From: Malaya genurostris
Lineage: Eukaryota; Arthropoda; Insecta; Diptera; Culicidae
Reading direction: 5' to 3'
Length of the DNA stretch: 64,000 nucleotides
Assembly (NCBI RefSeq): GCF_030247185.1
Contig: NC_080572.1
Location: forward strand, 8,015,007-8,079,006
Positions 35,101 to 43,735 of the stretch are shown piece after piece. How positions within the stretch are numbered: position 1 is the stretch's first letter; the number at the start of each line of letters is the position of its first letter. The position numbers and the translations under genes are program-made. Under the pieces are notes generated by a model, which saw nothing but the letters and a program-made list of their open reading frames with translations, searched no databases and was not told the origin of the DNA.

Positions 35101-38100
35101 CAATCCTGGAAAATGAATGCCAATCGAAACGCTGCCGAAGCATTTATTATGTCAGGATGAATACAAAAAAAATGAAATTGGTAAAAGGCTTACAACGAAA
35201 CAAAAAGCGCGTAGGTGGATTCTATTTTTCATGCGAATAATTAATCTACTGTTACATGAAACAACAATTAAGCCAATTTACAATCACGATACGTATTCAT
35301 TTCGAAAAATAACCAATTTGAATTCTGCTCTCGCATGGTTTCACACGTTGGCGAATCCACGAGCAAAAATAAACAAACGAAAATTGTCGAATTCAATTAA
35401 TGGAGTTGTTTTTTTTTTCTGTCCGTTTCTCGGTACCAACCGTGGAGGTCAGTTCCCGATCTGAAGCGAATAAAAAAACAGTGTGTGCTTACCAACTCCC
35501 AGTCGATACTCTTGAAGAATGGATGGTTGACAATATCCATGAAAGCGGATTCGCGATTACACCCGAGCCGATCGGCTGGATTTTTGTTCAGGAAACCTCG
35601 CAACACGGAAGCCGCTTTCACACTGAGTGACCGAGGAATACGGATAGTTCGCTCCAATATCACCTGGAACAAGTAGTCCTCGGTGTTCTGTTCGAAATGG
35701 AGACGAGAGTTTCAACAATGCACTAAAATGACTTTATGGCAGTCATAGTTTCTCACCTGATCGGGATTTTCGGAGGCACCGGCGATGTCGAACGGACTGC
35801 GACCAGCCAACATCTCATACAACAGAACACCTAAAGCCCACCAATCGACGGAGAAACCTACGGATCAAAGGAAAAGGTAACATCAATCACTTGGAGTAAT
35901 CGTCAATGGCTAGCAAAATAAAAAATAAACAAAAAACAAACCATAATCTTCTCCACGAAGAATCTCCGGCGCAATGTAGTTCGGTGTGCCACAGAAGGTC
36001 GACGTAGAGTCGCCTGGTCTAATGCCTTCTTTACACATGCCGTAATCGGTCAGCTTGATGTGACCCTCGTGATCAAGCAGCACATTGTCCAGTTTCAAGT
36101 CCCGGTAGATTATACCCTTCTCATGAAGAAAGTTCAGCGCCAAACTGATTTCGGCCGCGTAGAATCGTGCATGCTCCTCTGGAAGACGTCGCTGACGCTG
36201 CATATGAAACATCAGATCACCTCCCCGAACGAACTCGATCACGAAGAAGAGCCTGGAAAACGGGATGGTAGTTACTTGACGTAATGAAATATTGAGTCTG
36301 ACACCAATGATGCTGACCTGGAAGGCGTCTGGAAGCACGAATGCAATCCCACCAAGAACGGATGGTTAGAGGCCGTCTCGAAGACATGTTTCTCCGTTTG
36401 CACCCAATCGATGTCTTCATCGTCGGTTACGAGGGCCTTCTTGATTACCTTCATTGCGTAGATTCGGCGCGTCTTTCGTAACTCAACCATCAGTACCTTA
36501 GCGTAGCTACCGCGTCCGATGACCCTGGGGAGAAGAGAAGCGTCGTTCTTTTGGTGATTGGATATTTTTAAATAACACAGTAAATTTCCGTGCTTACCGA
36601 ATTAGTTCGAAATCATTCAAAGAATATTGTCGCTGTGTGCCAGGTTCTAGTGGTTCCTCTACGTTCTCAGGTGCCTCCACTGGGACCTGATCGCACGGTT
36701 CCGCGCCGTGGTGATAATCCTGCGGATAGTCCTGCGAGGGTTGAAGCACATCGCCGGCGTTCGATTCATCGTTCGGATCCTGATGCTGCAATTGTGCACA
36801 AGTGGAAATTAAAATAAATACAACAAATAAAATTGTTGCGCGTGCGGTGCGCGGGCATTTTTCTACAGTGACAAAGAAGACGAAGTAATCGCTTCGCAAC
36901 GGCAAACAGATCCTCGTATCAAACGAAGTACGAAATCATTATTATCATTATTTATGAATCGCCGTAAACTCTCGGCGATGTCCCTACTCATCTTAATGGC
37001 TTGATTCGTGGAATAAGTAGAAAAAGTTTTGCTCCTTCTTTAAATATTGCCCAGTAGAGTAGTTTGCGGCAGAGATGAAATCTTGATAAGCTATACTGGC
37101 AGGGAAATGAGAAAAAATGAGAAAAACATTTCAACGACTGAAAATTGTCCCCGGAGTAAAGTTCAAACAATAAATTACAAAATGAGTATTACGGCGTCGT
37201 TTCCACTGCAGATAGTTGGAATTGTTCAAATTTCATCTGCAATGACGCAAATTCCTAATTCTCAACCGATTAGATTTGGTTTTGGTTCACTATTTCGAGC
37301 GTCGCGTTTATTTCATCAATTCTATACACCCCATCCATCAGTGGGATTTTTGCAGCAACTTCGCATCCGGACGAAGAAGTTGGCAAAAGTTAACTGTGAC
37401 CCTAATCAAAGGAGAACGCAAAAACCAAGAGTGAACGTAAAACCTGTGGAACGCTCAGTAAAAGTTAAATTCAATATCCGTCTCCATCTGCCACACTCCA
37501 ATTCGTTTGTGACCGGGAATGTAACCCACTGTGAATACATCAACGGAATAAGAACTTGTCGCAATTTCCAATTCGATTCAATTACTGGCTTTTGCTCCCC
37601 GTAGAGCGACGCGTACATCAAAACTCCCTCCAAGAATTATGTTCAAAATCAAGCCATGGTCCCATTCGAGTCAAAGATGCGGCATTTCTTCCGCGGGGAA
37701 CGGTTGCGGTTTATACCCGCATTGGTATACAATAACCGAAGGAAACATCACGTTTAGTCTCGAAAAATGAGCCCGGCTTTTGGGACTAGCTATTGTATGT
37801 GGGACGGCGAAAAACAAGATTCGTTCCGTTCTCTTCCTTTCCTCGTGGAATCCCAACCCATGCTTGATGTCACAATCACAACTTTAGTCGCTATAAAAAC
37901 ATCCTACTAAACATACACGAATTTGGGCAATCGTCGCTTCGGTTCAGATACTTACGTCACGCTCCTTGAATACCGGCTCCACATGTTCGTTGCTGCACGG
38001 TTTGTTGCCAAGTTTGTGGCACTTTTTGTGCACCAGTAGCTTACACTGGATGCATTTGAAACCCTGCCGGCCGAGACCCCAGATGCGGTCATGACAAAAG

Positions 38101-41100
38101 GCGCAAAAAGCTTTCTGTGAAATGAGGAGAGAAAAAAACAGATTTGCAGGATTAGTCTATGCGAAATATGGTTTCATTCAAATGGAATGAACTATACTAG
38201 ATTGCAGCAAATGGAATGTGCATTTAAGGAATAGAATTACTCCAGCTTCATCTAACTTGAAAGTTTTTTGGTGAAATTTCCTGCACTTATATCAGTTTGA
38301 TCTTATTTTATTTTTCTAGTGCACCTGAGACTATTTCAAGCCTGTCTGATTTTGTATGCTTGTTTAATCAAAGAATATGTCCTATTTATCACATTAAATC
38401 ATGGCAGAAATGGTAATAAACACTAGAGAAAACAAAATAACAACATAAAAATTGCGATACCATCCACTACATAAAATACGGATGTCGGAGAATGAGAAAC
38501 AGATGCGGAATAGACATAGATAGGACGTAGAATATAAGAGATAGACTAGACAAAAAGGAATGTAGAATGTAGAAGGCAAATTATACGTAGCATCCGACGA
38601 TAAAATACAAAAAACTTAGACGATAGAAAAGTAACCAAGAGATAGGCTTGAAAATGAAGAAAAATTAAAGATATCGAAGTTTCGAAAACGGAAGAGAACG
38701 TAAAAAGATGTCAAAACAGATGACAGTAAAGAGAGAACATCAAACAAGCACAATAAAGGGAAGACCAAACTAATGAAATAGAGCTTGAGCGGCCACCCCT
38801 GGTTGCTACTCCGTTACTGATCGGGATCAGCTGATATTGCATAGAGAAATTCTGCAAGATCAGACCTGGGAATGTCTGATCAACCTTCAATATGCAACTT
38901 CTGGTAACCCCGAAGTTTATTGATCAGTACCGGCGCCGGCAAGGTCCGGTTCTAGGTCCGCTTAAGGATAGGAGGGTATGTTATTCCAGCACTTGTTGTT
39001 ACTAGAGGCCGTTTATACTTATTTTTTAGAAATGGAATAACCTACTACAAAATAAACGAGTGAATAGGATCCAGACAAAATAGTCGATTCACTGTAGCGA
39101 CATATTCTAAAAATTATAACAAATCATTTTAAATCACCAAACAAAGGTCTACAGATTTCACGCGCGTCTTGATTGTTTATTATTTTAATTATTTATTGAA
39201 TTTATTAATAGGTTGGGCTACCGGCTACCGAGAAAAAATATAATTTTATCAAACAAACAAGTATTTTTTTACTACTTGTTCAATACATCGATGTATGTTA
39301 TCTCTGTTATTAACCTTGTCATATTAATTCAATTAAAAAAAAATAACTCAAAACTTCTCCAATTGTCGTCTTTTGCGACATGGAAGCAGGAAACCAGTGG
39401 ATCTATTCTTGGCTTATTTTTTTCCGCCGGATTCCACACGGCATCTAGGCTGGTTCTGTCCGGAAAAAGCTAATAGGTACTATCAATCTCCAACAGGACC
39501 CCTGCACAAAACTTATGAAATAGAGAACAAAAACAGACATTCGAAGATACGATAGATAGTATTGAAACACAAGGAAATAAAACAGAACATATAAAGCAGA
39601 CGACTTAATAATCAAAATAGAATACCAACAGAATACAAACGACTGAAAATAGAAACCGAAAGAAACAAAAGTAACACCACAAAAGACAGAAAAAAATTAA
39701 CAGAAGAAGGAAAAACATATATTTGATGAAGAATAGACAATGTAAAAAAAAATAATTTGGAAAGCCAGAAAAACAAAAAACTATTGAAAGAACAAAAACA
39801 CATATAACAGAAAAACTAGACAGAAACAGTGGACATAAAATCAAAATAGAGTAACGTTTCTCATTAACCTGGATACAAAAACAATAATATATAACCAAGT
39901 AACCGGTACAAGGTAAAAAAATGATGAAAAGCTAGACTAAACATACTGAAGGCAAATTACAGTACCTGTAAACAACACAAACCAGGACTTGAAATAAGGA
40001 AAAACGGAAAATGAAGATCAAAAACAGAATGAGAAGAAAAGAAAACGACGGAATGCTCACAAACAGTATGCAAAAATTAGTGCGAGAGAGTTATCATGTG
40101 AAAGACAAGATAAAAAAACTGACTGAAAAAAAAATCAACAGAAAGTTGAAAATATTGTGAGTAAAATAGGGAAACGCAATACAGTACTGGTTATATAAAA
40201 AAATACAGCATCTGACAAAAAACATGTTCTAACATATCTAGTACATTGATGAGAGGACGGGGAGTACAAAATCAAAATGACAAAAATTTGAAATGTCGAA
40301 GAAACAGAACCATAAACAGATTATATTGATATAGATCAAGGGGAAACAAAAAAAGGAAAATAGAGGACACAATGCAGCCAAAATAGGAACAGGTTAGAAT
40401 ACAATCCATAAAGAACAGAAATTGAAAGAAAAAATGATAAGAATAGAGAGATGAAAGAATACAGAAAATATTACACGAGATAAAACAAACAAAACTACAA
40501 ATGCGCAGAAAAAATTCATATAGATAAAAGATGCCAAACAAAGAGCAAAGCACAACCGCATGTAAAGTAAAGAAAACAGAAACGATAGAATAATTTCCAT
40601 AAAACTATCAAAAAGGAGATTGAATTGTTAAAGCAAAATAGCAGATATCCTTAAATTGCCAGTCAATTGTCGTATGTTCGAACCCCCACCTGGAAGGATT
40701 CATAGCTTCAGTAGGACCATAGTACTGACTCTGAACGCTAAGCATCGGCTGGTCAGAATGGTCAAGTTCCACAAAAGAAATGCAAGGCCAAGAATTTGTT
40801 TTGCTTTTGTATAATTTGTAGTTTGAATTAAGAAGACGCTTGTTTTACTACGCCTAGCCAAATACGTTACGTACGGTTTGTCCGCTTTGACTAAATTAAT
40901 GAACAGAAAAGAAGAAAGTACAAGGTCTAAAATAGAAGATATAAGGAAAATGAAAAAATGTAGGCATAACAGACATTCCAATTCAAAAAGTAATCTTCAG
41001 TTTCGATTGACTTCGCAGCGAAGGAATTAGTTAACCAGACAATTGCGCGGTTGACAAAAAACAAAGAATTAAAGCATAAAAGCATAAAAACAAGAATAAA

Positions 41101-43144
41101 AGTATAATAGAAACATGTGCAAGAAATATATTGAATGAATACGACAAAACAATGATAGAATTTATATAACTTAGAAAGAGGAATAAAATATGAAAAATTA
41201 ATAAAATACAGAAAACTGAATCCAGAGTAAATATGTAAATATAGTAAAGACAGAATAAAAAAATAAATATAGGCAATGAAAAAAATTAGATAGAAAATCG
41301 AAAAACCAGCCTAAAAATTACATTTTTTAAACTTCAGTTTCGATCGAATGACTAATGCCAATATACAAGAATGAGAAGAAATTAAATATAAGAATAATTT
41401 CTGATACTAATTTGGGCTTATTTTTGACACCAATTAATTCAGATTGATTCGAGTACACCACCATATTGCAATCACGGTCGGTTTAGCATGTTTGGAAATT
41501 AGGCGATATTTATGCTCCGTGTGACATATTCTTTTGGTGAAATTGTTCTTTCGATGAAACAGTGCTTTCAGCGAAATGAACCATTCGGTGAAACTTTCGG
41601 CGAAATGACCTATACGAATTACTAAAAATGCAAAAAGAAAGACAGTACAATAAAATGTAACAAATAATACAAGACACTACAAAAATATGTCACAAATAGG
41701 AAAAGTAAAAATACCGTAAAAATAATGCAAAAATTTGCTTAATAATATAAGATATGTGGGATAGACAATGACAATATAGATTAATAAAAATACGACTACA
41801 ATCTAGTTTGATTATTAGTATGATTATTAATTCTCAACAAAAACAATGGAAACCCGAGAAAATTACGGAAAATTAAGATTAATTACAGAAAATTAAGTAA
41901 AAATCAAAAGACAACATGAAACTTCTTAGTCACAGTTCTGAAATTGTTCGAACGGTTGAAATTATTTGAATGAACAAAATGTTTTGAATATTGACAATTT
42001 TTTTTGTTTTACTTTAATTCAATTTTTTTTGTTTCACTTTATCGTCTTCTACACGATAATGCTTATGCGTTCACGAAAAGTGTATGTGCGCATAACATTA
42101 ACCGTTGTTTGAAGTCAAACTCAAAAAAAAAAAACGATTATCATTCGTAAAATTCGACAAAACAAAATATATAGAACTCTAAAAACAGAATTATCAATGA
42201 TTTTACATTGACAAGAAACTTGAATGGATTAATTCTAATATATAGCTAGGACTACTCAGCAAAAACTATTTTTGCACCGAAATGCAATAGTGCAACAGTG
42301 TTGTGAAAGTAGCGTTAACTTTACGTCTATTTAGCGGTTTATTTTGAGCCACGTGGTGGTATTAGCAGTTCAACATAAACTGCTAATACACTGATAAGTC
42401 AAACACGAATCTTAACTATAAGTAAAATAATGCACTTCACACAAATCGGTTATCTATGTGTCAACACCGCGGTTATTCCGGAATGATATCAGTAAAAAAT
42501 ATTGTTGACAGCCATTATCTTCGCAGTTTCACTGTATAATTCAATATATGTTTTATTTTTAAATAATAATCATTGTAAAAATATATTAGCAGAGTTTATC
42601 ATTCCTATAGGTAGGTGAATCAAGTTCACCGTGAAAATGTAATCAAGATGGGTGAAAACGGTTCACGAATTCATCGATTTTATGAATGATTAGGTTCTGT
42701 TCTGATACGTATGTACTATATAATTATGTACTCTCATCATTGATGACATTTCCACTTCTTTTCGAGGATCATGCTACACAATCGTCAATACGCAGATAAA
42801 CACATTTATTCTGAATTGCGGCTTATTGATTTTTGGATCGAATTTAATTCATATTCGTAATAATAAGATAATAATCATAATAGTTGCCTTATCAAAAGAA
42901 ACTAGTTTTCAATTTCTCCACACTCTCCGTAATTCAGAATCGGAGTGAAAATTGGTAATATGCTATGAATATTTTGATAAATTTATGACAGACTAATATA
43001 GGTTACGGCAGTTTTAATAAGACAAACTGAAAATAGATAAAACAAAATTTTCGCCTACCCTGTTGAATCGCTTCGCTTGGAAGATGTGCCCATTAATCCG
43101 GTACAGTTTGCGCCATCTCCTGGCACCCCTTCGATAAATACTGC
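14028..43144 (-). CDS. aPKC: Atypical protein kinase C (aPKC), 3' part of the gene, 5' incomplete
   Basis: On the - strand nine in-frame exons read from high to low coordinates: 43059-43144, 37956-38114, 36598-36785, 36318-36524, 35942-36252, 35757-35857, 35493-35687, then 14253-14368 or 25979-26100, and 14028-14115. All junctions are GT-AG and phase-compatible. With the 14253 exon they encode 482 residues, compared with about 590-600 for the family; the missing part corresponds to the N-terminal PB1 domain. The order is pseudosubstrate, C1 zinc finger, hinge, kinase, turn motif, hydrophobic motif. aPKC is the polarity kinase that works with Par-6, Par-3/Bazooka and Cdc42 at the apical cortex and phosphorylates Lgl, Numb and similar targets. 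Its introns hold most of the transposons in this window. No lesion is seen in the coding exons. Confidence 0.97.
14253..14368 (-). CDS. aPKC: aPKC alternative exon A (canonical turn-motif exon)
   Basis: 116 nt, entered in phase 0 after acceptor TCTTTTAG and left in phase 2 at GA|GTAAGT. It encodes LEQKQITPPFRPRLDSDRDL, then ANFPPEFTDEPVHLTPDD. ITPPFRP...FPPEFT...LTPDD is the canonical AGC C-tail of aPKC, with Thr in LTPDD as the turn-motif site. It is homologous to exon B at 25979-26100. Confidence 0.93.
14369..15314 (-). other. aPKC intron, no gene seen
   Basis: Intronic DNA between exon A and a repeat-rich stretch. Open frames on both strands (14428-15040) lack domains. Confidence 0.4.
15315..17373. 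repeat. Dispersed mosquito repeat with CCGGAACCGGAAGTCGG modules, with nested MITE
   Basis: At least five modules, each with a phrase like CCTGTAATTCCGGAACCGGA, followed about 60-80 bp later by GAATCTAAGTTTGTGAAAAT and then TCCGAGAAAAG. The segment ends at 17373 in GTGATTGCGTAGCC, then GAGAAAGGCAAAA, the terminus shared with copies at 44760, 46465 and 53366. A MITE-like insertion of about 140 bp lies at 15488-15627, with inverted ends CCTTATTCTGAATAACG. Intron of aPKC. Confidence 0.65.
17374..19295. other. aPKC intron, no gene seen
   Basis: AT-rich intronic sequence with no recognised repeat boundary. 18640-18900 is somewhat GC-richer, but no coding frame of note was found. Confidence 0.35.
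19300..19472 (-). mobile_element. tRNA-related SINE fragment
   Basis: The reverse complement reads CCCGACCTGGAAGGATTC and TAGTGTCAGTAG, then a body with GATTCTGTACGC and GAAACAGAA. This is the same order as in the fuller SINE at 63085-63295. The tRNA-like head is mostly missing. Confidence 0.6.
19498..19620 (+). repeat. Dispersed repeat, copy 2 (pair with 7742-7860)
   Basis: Direct-orientation homologue of 7742-7860, with shared blocks TCACTTGAGAT, AATTGATG, ACAGCAACTAA and GTTAATTTTCGTTTATAGTC. Divergence is moderate. Confidence 0.6.
19844..20275. mobile_element. hAT-like MITE (CAGTGATG ends)
   Basis: The left end CAGTGATGGCC...CAGCACACGAGC mirrors the right end GCTCGTGTGCTG...GGACATCACTG. 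The element is 432 bp, flanked by TTCATTGG (19836-19843) and CTTATTGG (20276-20283), an 8-bp duplication with two mismatches. The interior is packed with short AGCTC / GAGCT and CACACG / CGTGTG motifs, so it can fold heavily. The open frame at 19815-20015 is inside it and not a gene. Confidence 0.7.
20284..21674. other. aPKC intron; possible LTR-element remnant near 21280-21675
   Basis: Mostly AT-rich. From about 21540 a short frame starting KMSSSNDVEEVAVEIG ends at a TAG (21642-21644), just before the Juan insertion. The flanks 21540-21689 and 23281-23400 were contiguous before that insertion. The identity is unknown. Confidence 0.3.
21690..23280 (+). mobile_element. Juan-type LINE, 5'-truncated copy with target duplication
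   Basis: The element starts inside the RT (DEIKSIIRKL...KAPGNDGIFN) and ends in a poly(A) tract. It is flanked by a perfect 15-bp duplication AACACCGACCTTTTA (21675-21689 and 23281-23295). The RT frame runs to 22810 and shows FPKRWKNAKVIPILKPDKNP, ASSYRP-like ETSSYRPISLLS, FDSVWHKGL, GVPQGSSVAPILYN and the catalytic loop. The catalytic motif reads FCDD, where FADD is usual. The C-terminal part is broken by a small rearrangement and TAA at 22808, after which the frame resumes in pieces. Intron of aPKC. Confidence 0.95.
23296..24120. other. aPKC intron, no gene seen
   Basis: AT-rich with no recognised domain. The short - strand frame at 23936-24118 has none either. Confidence 0.3.
24125..24256 (-). 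mobile_element. tRNA-related SINE fragment
   Basis: On - it reads TGACCTAGACGGATTC, TTAGTGTCACTAGG, then GTTCAGTACGC and AATCGACTGCGAAGTCTGGT. It is collinear with the SINE at 63085-63295, with the tRNA-like head lost. Confidence 0.6.
24257..25978. other. aPKC intron, no gene seen
   Basis: AT-rich. A CAGTGATGCGCAACTC motif near 25610 resembles a hAT-type end, but no matching partner end was found nearby. Confidence 0.3.
25979..26100 (-). CDS. aPKC: aPKC alternative exon B (duplicated turn-motif exon)
   Basis: 122 nt, entered in phase 0 after acceptor CTTCGGTAG and left in phase 2 at CC|GTAAGT. It encodes LAQKEVTPPYIPSFDGCDQD, then ITCHFDPQFTLEPAELTPDD. It aligns with exon A (LEQKQITPPFRP...FPPEFTDEPVHLTPDD) along its whole length, keeping the VTPPY/ITPPF and LTPDD turn-motif cores while changing the middle. 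Spliced to the common last exon it gives LTPDDPRVIDNIDQSEFEGF. The two exons cannot both be used without duplicating the turn motif, so they are probably mutually exclusive. Expression is not shown by the sequence. Confidence 0.9.
26101..27699. other. aPKC intron, no gene seen
   Basis: Includes a palindrome at 27026-27046 (TACCATTTC...GAAATGGTA) within a patch (26963-27055) of CGAAA/TTTCG phrases like those at 41528-41615 and 56505-56570. Confidence 0.35.
27700..28850 (-). pseudogene. ITmD37E-type (Tc1/mariner) transposase, degraded copy
   Basis: On the - strand the transposase starts at an ATG ending at 28695. It shows an N-terminal helix-turn-helix (GLSLRKIAKLEGVSEKAVQN), a linker NPKTGRKKG, and RAKERLNLRTYKKQK. 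The catalytic core has IIMDDETYV, FFWQDLASC and NPPNYPQLRSIEKFWA. Exactly 37 residues separate the second Asp from the Glu of SIEKFW, the DD37E spacing described in mosquitoes. It is inactivated by an in-frame TGA near 28667, a frameshift near 28450 and another near 27760. The left terminal repeat GTCCCAGAAAGTATGGACA (about 28825-28843 on -) is present; the matching other end was not found. Confidence 0.88.
28851..29313. other. aPKC intron, no gene seen
   Basis: No coding or repeat structure recognised apart from the outer edge of the transposon to its left. Confidence 0.3.
29322..29951. mobile_element. hAT-like MITE with perfect 8-bp target duplication
   Basis: The left end CAGTGCAGTAAAATTTCATT and the right end (reverse complement CAGTGCGGTAAAATTTCATT) differ at one base. 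The element is 630 bp and flanked by ACTACACA on both sides (29314-29321 and 29952-29959). An 8-bp duplication with CAGTG termini is typical of the hAT superfamily. There is no ORF inside, so it depends on a transposase from elsewhere. Confidence 0.88.
29960..31359. other. aPKC intron, no gene seen
   Basis: Open frames at 30161-30466 (-) and 30960-31274 (+) have no recognisable domains, promoter or splice context. Confidence 0.35.
31360..31512 (+). mobile_element. tRNA-related SINE, internally deleted copy
   Basis: The head GCATAGGGCGCTGGTCTTAC matches the SINE at 63085. The B-box region and first half of the body are missing, and it resumes at CATGTAATGGTTTTGCACGC, ending GGCTTTGCTTTT. Confidence 0.7.
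31800..32440 (+). pseudogene. Mariner-family transposase remnant
   Basis: Scattered + strand frames match a mariner transposase in order. First GDLSLKDK and IEDAK (about 31915-31980), then ERLNVSRQAISTRLGKIQKG with VPHELKDRQ (32025-32120), then WSDPGQPSKSTAKP-like and RFGKKTILYI-WWDQKGVLC-like pieces (32240-32335), and finally NRYQQQM (32370-32395). Many stops and frameshifts separate them. The - strand frame at 31799-32005 is an antisense shadow. The ends were not resolved. Confidence 0.7.
32493..33257 (+). mobile_element. Juan-type LINE, strongly 5'-truncated copy
   Basis: It begins at LRVICSR of the RT and continues to the poly(A), about 95% alike by eye to the 3' half of the copy at 21690. 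A deletion near 32720 removes the KLTFKDHIEG... segment. It is flanked by ACTAGAAGTAC (32482-32492) and ACTAAAAGTAC (33258-33268), a target duplication with one mismatch. Unlike the 21690 copy it keeps the RPAMLYAVPIW junction. Confidence 0.9.
33574..34805. mobile_element. Non-autonomous DNA element with 19-bp TIRs
   Basis: TACACGGAAAGACCGAAAT at 33574-33592 and its reverse complement at 34787-34805 match at 18 of 19 positions. Sub-terminal regions on both sides are rich in AACTAA / TTAGTT motifs in opposite orientation. The 1232-bp interior has no transposase; the frames at 33986-34171 and 34382-34564 have no domain. No target duplication was recognised. Confidence 0.65.
34806..35492. other. 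aPKC intron, no gene seen
   Basis: Overlapping + strand frames at 35004-35464 have no domain. The right edge is the splice donor region of the aPKC exon at 35493. Confidence 0.35.
35493..36524 (-). CDS. aPKC: aPKC kinase-domain exons (four exons)
   Basis: Exons 36318-36524, 35942-36252, 35757-35857 and 35493-35687 encode the catalytic domain. The features are the glycine loop VIGRGSYAKV, the ATP-binding Lys in YAMKVIKK, the C-helix Glu in TEKHVFETA, the catalytic loop IIYRDLKLDNVLL, the metal-binding TDYGMCKEG (DYG rather than DFG, as is usual in aPKCs), the activation loop STFCGTPNYIAPEIL with the PDK1-site Thr, and DWWALGVLLYEMLAGRSPF. The domain ends FFKSIDWEL at the phase-0 donor from which the alternative C-tails branch. 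All catalytic residues are intact. Confidence 0.97.
36598..36785 (-). CDS. aPKC: aPKC hinge exon
   Basis: 188 nt encoding a low-complexity acidic hinge (HQDPNDESNAGDVL, then HHGAEPCDQVPVEAPENVEE) and the start of the kinase domain (QRQYSLNDFELIR). Its last two bases complete an Arg codon with the next exon. Hinges of this gene family vary in length and sequence. Confidence 0.93.
37182..37604 (+). CDS. Possible nested gene: 140-aa protein with signal-like N-terminus
   Basis: A single-exon frame on the strand opposite aPKC, inside its intron between the C1 and hinge exons. The frame is open from 37047, with ATGs at 37107 and 37182; I chose 37182 because it starts MSITASFPLQIVGIVQISSA, resembling a signal peptide. 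The mature part is basic, with four cysteines (VNCDPNQ, HCEYIN, RTCRNF, GFCSP) and a TGN sequon. It is the longest open frame in the window that matches no mobile element, but no clear promoter or AATAAA was seen nearby. No family is recognised and function is unknown. Confidence 0.35.
   Translation: MSITASFPLQIVGIVQISSAMTQIPNSQPIRFGFGSLFRASRLFHQFYTPHPSVGFLQQLRIRTKKLAKVNCDPNQRRTQKPRVNVKPVERSVKVKFNIRLHLPHSNSFVTGNVTHCEYINGIRTCRNFQFDSITGFCSP
37956..38114 (-). CDS. aPKC: aPKC C1 zinc-finger exon
   Basis: 159 nt, phase 0 at both ends. It encodes KAFCAFCHDRIWGLGRQGFK, then CIQCKLLVHKKCHKLGNKPC and SNEHVEPVF. The Cys/His spacing (CxxC, CxxC, HxxC, C) is that of the single C1 domain of atypical PKCs, which binds zinc but not diacylglycerol; the first His of the finger is in the preceding exon (NGHIFQAKRFNR). 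Confidence 0.96.
38784..39508. mobile_element. Insertion with 17-bp target duplication (retroposon-like)
   Basis: AAACTAATGAAATAGAG (38767-38783) and AAACTTATGAAATAGAG (39509-39525) flank a 725-bp segment differing in composition from the purine-rich tract on both sides. It begins CTTGAGCGGCCACCCCTGG and is GC-rich for its first 200 bp, and AT-rich later. The duplication length fits a LINE-type insertion. The family is unknown, and further nested insertions are possible. Confidence 0.6.
40660..40810 (+). mobile_element. tRNA-related SINE fragment
   Basis: It starts at the B-box part (GTATGTTCGAACCCCCACC), continues TGGAAGGATTCATAG and TTCAGTAGGACC and ends near TTTGCTTTT, collinear with 63140-63295. 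Confidence 0.65.
41301..43058. other. aPKC intron, AT-rich, no gene seen
   Basis: Contains a patch of GGTGAAAT / GGCGAAATGA phrases at 41528-41615 and a neat hairpin at 42358-42388 (GTATTAGCAGTT, 6-nt loop, reverse complement). No coding similarity recognised. Confidence 0.4.
43059..43144 (-). CDS. aPKC: aPKC pseudosubstrate exon
   Basis: 86 nt after acceptor CCATTACAG. It encodes SIYRRGARRWRKLYRINGHI, then FQAKRFNR at donor AGG|GTAGGC. YRRGARRWRKLY is the autoinhibitory pseudosubstrate of atypical PKCs, with Ala in place of the phospho-acceptor. Its 5' phase (two bases completing a codon) requires at least one further upstream coding exon, expected to hold the PB1 domain that binds Par-6. 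Confidence 0.96.
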
Positions 43145-43269
43145 CTGTAATGGAAGAGAATGAATAATTGAAAATTAGTACTAAAGTGATATTTTAAGTT
43201 GTTTTATTTTTATTGTAAAAAAATGTTTCTAACAAAGTAAGCGATTTTTAGGACGATGTGAGCATGTTT

Positions 43270-43735
43270 TTAGAAAAAGGGGGCTTCAAGACAGTTCTCA
43301 GTGCAAAGATCACAACATCTACTCTCTACTTTATTTGTGTGTTCATTACCTCGGTAGAGAAATGTAATGCCATGTTCTTCAATTGCACGCGCTTGTAAGA
43401 CACCGGAAAACAAAGCTAGAAGAGCTTCACTCGTTGTCAAAGTATCCGGTATACCTTTAACGAGGGATTTGGATTTAGACCGAAAAAACGGCTCAATTCC
43501 AGAACCAGTCATCAATCAGAAGCTGATATTGTTTTTTTTGCTTGGAACTATTTCCGCTCGGTCTTGTAAATGCATAGAATTATCGACAGCAGCACTGTAT
43601 TTGTTCGAATATTTGCTAGACTTTTTGCAACTGCTACACTTTCTCTGGCTTGATTCACAAAAAATTAGCATCGATTGCTGCGGGCGTAAATTTTTGCAAA
43701 TAAAATTGTTACCAATTTTTTTCAGTATAGCTTAA
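43270..43735 (-). other. Unidentified ORF remnant, possibly transposase-derived
   Basis: On the - strand the frame from 43735 reads through ESSQRKCSSCKKSSKYSNKY to a stop at about 43517, then continues as MTGSGIEPFFRSKSKSLVKG to 43270, with clustered cysteines near its end (CCDLCTENC). The CxxC spacing followed by basic residues is reminiscent of THAP-type transposase proteins, but this is weak. Overlapping + strand frames are open too. Confidence 0.2.

Larger units (their letters stand above)
38390..41300 (+). repeat. Purine-rich, strand-asymmetric tract in aPKC intron
   Basis: About 2.9 kb in which the + strand is strikingly A/G-rich, made of variants of phrases like AGAAAATAGAAAACAGA with no fixed period. 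As a result the - strand translates to long Phe/Leu/Ser-rich pseudo-frames (39605-39898, 40272-40600, 41031-41276) that are not genes. The tract is interrupted by an insertion at 38784-39508 and a SINE at 40660-40810. Confidence 0.6.

Noticed and set aside
39605..41276. Long - strand open frames rich in Phe/Leu/Ser, resembling membrane proteins
   Set aside because: They are translations of a purine-rich low-complexity tract; they have no domains and shift frame with the composition.
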